From: Caprella mutica
Lineage: Eukaryota > Arthropoda > Malacostraca > Amphipoda > Caprellidae
DNA: 64,000 nt
Direction: 5' to 3'
Assembly (NCBI GenBank): GCA_947561585.1
Contig: CANNZV010002609.1
Coordinates: 27,013-91,012, forward strand
The notes beneath the pieces are model-generated. The model had not been told where the DNA came from. It did not search any database and saw nothing but the letters and a program-made list of their open reading frames with translations. Both the position numbers and the translations under genes were made by a program. Shown one piece after another: positions 60,015 through 64,000 of this stretch. Every line of letters begins with the position of its first letter. The stretch's first letter is position 1.

Positions 60015-61104
60015 TGATGTTTTTCTAAAGGTTTCTTATTAGGTTTTTTCTTTCGTGGGAATTCCCACTGTTAAGGGGCCTTTACACGGTAAGTGCTCAG
60101 TGCCACTTTGTGGTGACACTGCTCTATGCCACGCCCACTTTGCTACTTGCCCCACCCTTTTTGGCAAAGTTTGGTGGTGACCAAGCTATCGCTCTGAGAG
60201 CGAACGCTCACCACAAAGTGTCACTGTCTGTCAGTAGCGATTGCCAGACAATCAACAACCCCTTTCATTGCCCTAGTTGAAGAGCACCCATGCCTATGGA
60301 AAATAAAATCTAAAGATTATAAAGATAAAACACTAACAGCGTTAGTGTTTAATAGCATATTAGATACTAACCACGATACTAAAGTGTCAGTGCCCACCAA
60401 AGCACATTCTGCTCGTGTAAAGGCGCCTTAACAGGGGGAGAACCAGGGTAAGAGATCACTAAAAAAGGCACCATGAAATTCTACTGCGGGCTTACGTTTA
60501 CTGTGCCGCTTCCAACTTTGAAATGAAAATAGCCTAACAAACTGATGCGTCATTAGGTGACACCGGCAAATTAATTCTATAAGTGACATGAACAGTGGAG
60601 TAAAAGACTAGATAAAATTTATTGTTGTAACATATGAGGGAATCGAACTACCTATAATATATAAAATACAGAGGATGGTGTTGCACACCACATGATGTTT
60701 TTCTAAAGGTTTCTTATTAGGTTTTTTCTTTCGTGGGAATTCCCACTGTTAAGGGGCCTTTACACGGTAAGTGCTCAGTGCCACTTTGTGGTGACACTGC
60801 TCTATGCCACGCCCACTTTGCTACTTGCCCCACCCTTTTTGGCAAAGTTTGGTGGTGACCAAGCTATCGCTCTGAGAGCGAACGCTCACCACAAAGTGTC
60901 ACTGTCTGTCAGTAGCGATTGCCAGACAATCAACAACCCCTTTCATTGCCCTAGTTGAAGAGCACCCATGCCTATGGAAAATAAAATCTAAAGATTATAA
61001 AGATAAAACACTAACAGCGTTAGTGTTTAATAGCATATTAGATACTAACCACGATACTAAAGTGTCAGTGCCCACCAAAGCACATTCTGCTCGTGTAAAG
61101 GCGC
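59757..61104. repeat. 678-bp tandem duplication (LTR end, flank and MITE)
   Basis: Positions 59757 to about 60426 recur at 60435 to about 61104 with a constant offset of 678. Each copy holds the last ~258 bp of the BEL-1 LTR (plus-strand order), the tgatg duplication, about 51 bp of BEL-2 LTR and most of the TTAA MITE. At the junction copy 1 ends in ccttaacag, a 9-base inverse copy of ctgttaagg at its own MITE left edge. Confidence 0.9.
60075..60427. mobile_element. TTAA MITE, short copy
   Basis: TTAA flanks both ends (60071-60074, 60428-60431). The ends ggggcctttacacg and (complement) ggcgcctttacacg pair. It is 353 bp and lacks the last ~75 bp of the longer copy at 60753. The interior is GC-richer with repeated gccactttgtggtg motifs. 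Confidence 0.7.
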
Positions 61105-61180
61105 TGAGCTAATTGGTGGGCAGTGTGGTGAAAAAGTGTGGTGAATAGTGGCACTGACCAGTGCTCGTGTAAAGGCCCCT
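60753..61180. mobile_element. TTAA MITE, full copy
   Basis: The 428-bp copy begins ggggcctttacacg after TTAA (60749-60752) and ends cgtgtaaaggcccc before ttta. The right flank reads tttag rather than ttaa, a one-base change or a shifted end. It interrupts the BEL-2 3' LTR. An internal cgtgtaaaggcgc at about 61092 is the point where the short copy stops. Confidence 0.75.
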
Positions 61181-61184
61181 TTAG

Positions 61185-61570
61185 TCCTGGTTATTTCTCT
61201 CCCGGCCTTTCATTGCCAAAGAGTTAGCTGTTGAGAGAGGTTGTGCACTTTCGCTCTCTCTCCGCCTTTCTTTGTTCTGCACTCCAGAAACTCTTACTAA
61301 GATCGCATGAAGTGAGTCATCTTTATTATTTGCTATAATCACTTAGACTTATTATTATTCTTTGCATTTATTATATATTGTTTAACTGAGTCATTTATTC
61401 TATCGTTTGTGATTGTATCACTGATTTATTTATGTACTTTTATATATAGCATATTTTCTAATACCTATTTCTTATTGTTATCGGTCATTAATTTTACGAG
61501 GATTGAAATGGATAGTAAGAACAGCCTGTTTGTTTCTCTGCCCTTTATTATGCGGAATTAGTCCACTACA
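61185..61570 (+). mobile_element. BEL-2 3' LTR, last piece
   Basis: The sequence from gtcctgg to gtccactaca completes the LTR begun at 46244. It ends in CA directly where the pogo reading frame resumes. It contains no gene. Confidence 0.65.
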
Positions 61571-62140
61571 GCAACGTTGTCTTCACAATTATTGTCCAAT
61601 AATGTTGATTTCAATGATTTGACCCCTTTTAAGGATTACTCGAAACTATCCGAGAATTCAATCCTTAGAAAAAAATCTATTTCATTCAAAGCTAAAGTGC
61701 CAGCTGCTATTTCTGGGAAGGAGTATTATACCTTGATGAAAGCCAAACAAGAAAAGAAGGAGCAACAAACGAAAGACAAACAGAAACGGAAAGAAGAGAG
61801 GGAGAAAAAGAAACAAGAGACAGTGGAAAAAGCTAACAGAAAACGAAAAATGAAATCTTCATGTTTATCAGTAGATAACCTAAACCTTGCTTCTACTGAT
61901 GAGGAGATAGACATGGAGTCTTACGAAAATACATGCCAAGGATGTTTAGGTGATGAGGACTGGCATGAAGGTAGAAAATGGATTGGATGCAATAAATGCA
62001 CTCGTTGGTTCCACAGAAGCTGTTTAACTGGCGATGTGGAAATAATGACAGAAGAGGAGATTCAAAACTTCAATTTAATATGTAAAGTGTGTGATAAAAG
62101 TACCAAACACTCGCAGAAAAAGCGTAAAACTACTGATTAA
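61571..62140 (+). pseudogene. pogo transposase C-terminus with PHD finger
   Basis: The frame is open from the LTR edge (61571) to TAA at 62138-62140, 189 codons without its own clear start. It has a Lys/Glu-rich coiled stretch (residues about 50-95), preceded by KVPAAISGKEYY, a motif common in the tail of pogo-type transposases. A C4HC3 PHD finger follows: CQGC, then CNKC, then TRWFHRSC, then CKVC. PHD fingers read histone tails in other proteins; here it may bias insertion or bind chromatin, which is inference. It is best read as the end of the gene at 37390, split off by BEL-2 and all later insertions. A separate copy of such an element is the alternative. Confidence 0.75.
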
Positions 62141-62144
62141 CCAT

Positions 62145-62395
62145 TTGATGATGATTTAGATTATGATTTAACTATAGATATGTTGTTATCCAGGATATTT
62201 AATGAAGTTATCTAGGTATAGATGTGAATTTTATGAGTTTTCTAATAAAAAGGGATAGATAAGTTATGTATCATCAATATATTATTTTCCTTTCTAGATT
62301 TATTTTATTGTAATAAACCAATGAAACCAATACTCTTGTTTTAATTTAACTTTAAAAAATGTAATTAATTATAATGTTGGATATATATATATATC
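62145..62395. other. Likely 3' untranslated part of the pogo element
   Basis: AT-rich sequence follows the transposase stop. AATAAA occurs near 62313 (gtaataaacc). The terminal inverted repeat of the pogo element was not identified. Confidence 0.35.
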
Positions 62396-62782
62396 CAGTA
62401 AAGTAGGACTCCTCTATACTGAACTCCTGTATAGTGAACCACATCCTGAATAGTAGAATCCTGTATAGTGAACATATTTAGATTAATCTGTCACATATGA
62501 CTAGTATAAGTATTCTATGAATCTCTTTATAGTAAATTAGTTATATTTCATGAAAATGCCGTTATACCAGTTCAACTCCCCTATAATGAAGTCATGTGTA
62601 GTGAACCATCTTGATCTTTAGAGTTCTGAGAAATGAAAAACAGTGTATAATTAATTTATTTTAAAAAGAAAGGAAATATTATGTATAATCTGCGATGAAA
62701 AGGGCAATTTTCTATTCGTCTCTCATATCCTCTATAGGTGAGTAAACTAGTTTAAGTTCACTATAGAGGAGTTCTACTTAAT
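62396..62782. mobile_element. Tigger-like MITE
   Basis: The left end cagtaaagtaggactcctc and the right end, complement ttaagtagaactcctctata, form imperfect inverted repeats of about 35 bp. Several internal cctgtatagtgaac motifs occur. CAGT-type ends and cctctata motifs fit pogo/Tigger MITEs. The flanking TA duplication is not clear because the left flank is a TA run. Confidence 0.6.
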
Positions 62783-62789
62783 TCAAATT

Positions 62790-64000
62790 AAATACGGCAG
62801 TTCTATCTTTTCATTACAGTTTATTATAGGTGAAATCATTGTCCGATTAATCAAAACAGATATTTCATAAGTGTCCGTTTATCTGTATAGGTTATGTCTC
62901 CACTGTCCGGGATCCGTAAATAAATAGTTTTTGTGTCCGAGAACTCAATAAAATGGGCTTTTCAGTCCATTAATTTCATTTAATATTATTAGAAAAACTA
63001 CTGATCGGTCACGTGTGCCTCTTTCATATTAAAATAATTTAACATTTTCATAGTATTTCTATACATTCAAAAAATGTCTAGGCGTGCTTACTTCAGAGAA
63101 TAATACAAAACAGTGAAGCATGTATTTAGTGTCCGGCAACTGCACGATTACCCTATATTGTGTTTGCTGCTGTAACTTTTAGCTGTAGTGTTATAAACTG
63201 TCAAATATTTACTTCAATAGGTATTTCTACATGTACATTTGAAGTTTTATTCATCAAAATTTACATTTAATATAAAAATTACACTGGATTAGTGAATGGA
63301 CTCTGGGATTTCCAGAAGCTATCTATAAATAGAGCCGTCATTGATTAGGGACCTAATTCAATGAATAGGTACCTAATCCAATAGTTAGCTACCTAATTAA
63401 ATAATTAGGTAGCTATTAATGAAATTAATAAATTGTTAATTACATTTATAAAAATATAATTAATAAAAAGTTATCATTAGGTAGTTATAGCTAGGTATTA
63501 AACCTAAAGTGTACACTTTTAACTCAACCATTAGCATACTGTTACATCTTTTGAATTTATAAATATCTCGTGAATATATTCTTTTGTGTTGATATTTTTT
63601 TATTTAACCTAACAATCCTAATACAAATCAAAACTAATTATTTTAGCGGTAACTAAATGAAATGTACGCTAAAAGCCCATTCATTGGACGATTGCGAAAG
63701 TCTAGGCTAGAAATCAATTTATATGAAGAAATATTAATCAAGATTGTACTGAATATATTGATACAGTACTTTATTCAACATTCCTTTGAAATTTTATTGG
63801 ATTATAGCATCTAAAACTCGATACTTATGGTTTATTTGAGGAAAACATGACGTGAAACGCAACTATTCCATGTTTTACATAGCGATTAATTCCGTTTGTT
63901 ATGACTGAGTATATCAGCTGTTAAAACTATAGACGGCGAGGTGTCCGGCCTGAATCAGACCTGATGAACTATAGACGGCTTTAGTTTAGACAGTTGCGTG
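62790..64000. other. AT-rich end of window, no gene seen
   Basis: Short palindromic motifs such as aggtacctaat occur at 63340-63420. The segment aactatagacggc occurs twice (63926 and 63968). No exon or RNA gene was recognised. Confidence 0.5.

Overview
The window is a stretch of an AT-rich animal (metazoan) genome, most likely an invertebrate. The evidence is one spliced host gene with consensus GT-AG introns, several eukaryotic transposon superfamilies (Ty3/Gypsy, BEL/Pao, CR1- and Jockey-type LINEs, Tc1/mariner maT, pogo, hAT, TTAA-type MITEs), many minisatellites, and no bacterial-style operons. The species cannot be named from the sequence. No rRNA, tRNA or CRISPR array was recognised.

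Layout. Positions 1-26950 hold no recognisable host gene. They contain minisatellites (34-, 32-, 61- and 43/31-bp units), foldback and MITE-like elements, a decayed mariner-like element with long inverted termini (2956-4938), two elements whose terminal inverted repeats are built from tandem TTCCACC-type motifs (10909-11855, 18839-20007), and a hAT relic with an 8-bp target duplication (25359-26293). A frameshifted DD37D (maT-type) Tc1/mariner copy lies at 26960-28219, followed by a small TA-flanked MITE.

Positions 29028-36030 (minus strand) carry the one host gene I can build: a six-exon, 289-codon TTC33 (tetratricopeptide repeat protein 33) homologue. Its fifth intron starts with a 40-bp minisatellite whose unit is the last ~33 nt of exon 5 plus its 5' splice site. 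This gives 25 exact extra copies of the splice donor behind the real one.

Positions 37390-62140 are a nest of transposons. A decayed pogo-type transposase gene (37390 to about 40070) resumes at 61571 with a C-terminal PHD finger. Between the two parts lie a 5'-truncated Jockey/I-type LINE fragment (39201-39825), a decayed BEL/Pao element (BEL-2, about 40071-61570 in pieces), a CR1-like LINE inside BEL-2, a young BEL/Pao element on the minus strand (BEL-1, 46300-60014) inside the 3' LTR of BEL-2, and a very young, apparently intact Ty3/Gypsy element (48184-54285) inside BEL-1. Matching LTRs and 5-bp target duplications (tgatg, atatc) fix the order of the last insertions. A 678-bp tandem duplication follows BEL-1 and includes a TTAA-flanked MITE. 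The window ends with a Tigger-like MITE and AT-rich sequence with no recognised gene.

The mobile elements do not form a pathway. The points of most interest are the splice-site-derived array in the host gene, the datable nest, and the repeat-built inverted termini.
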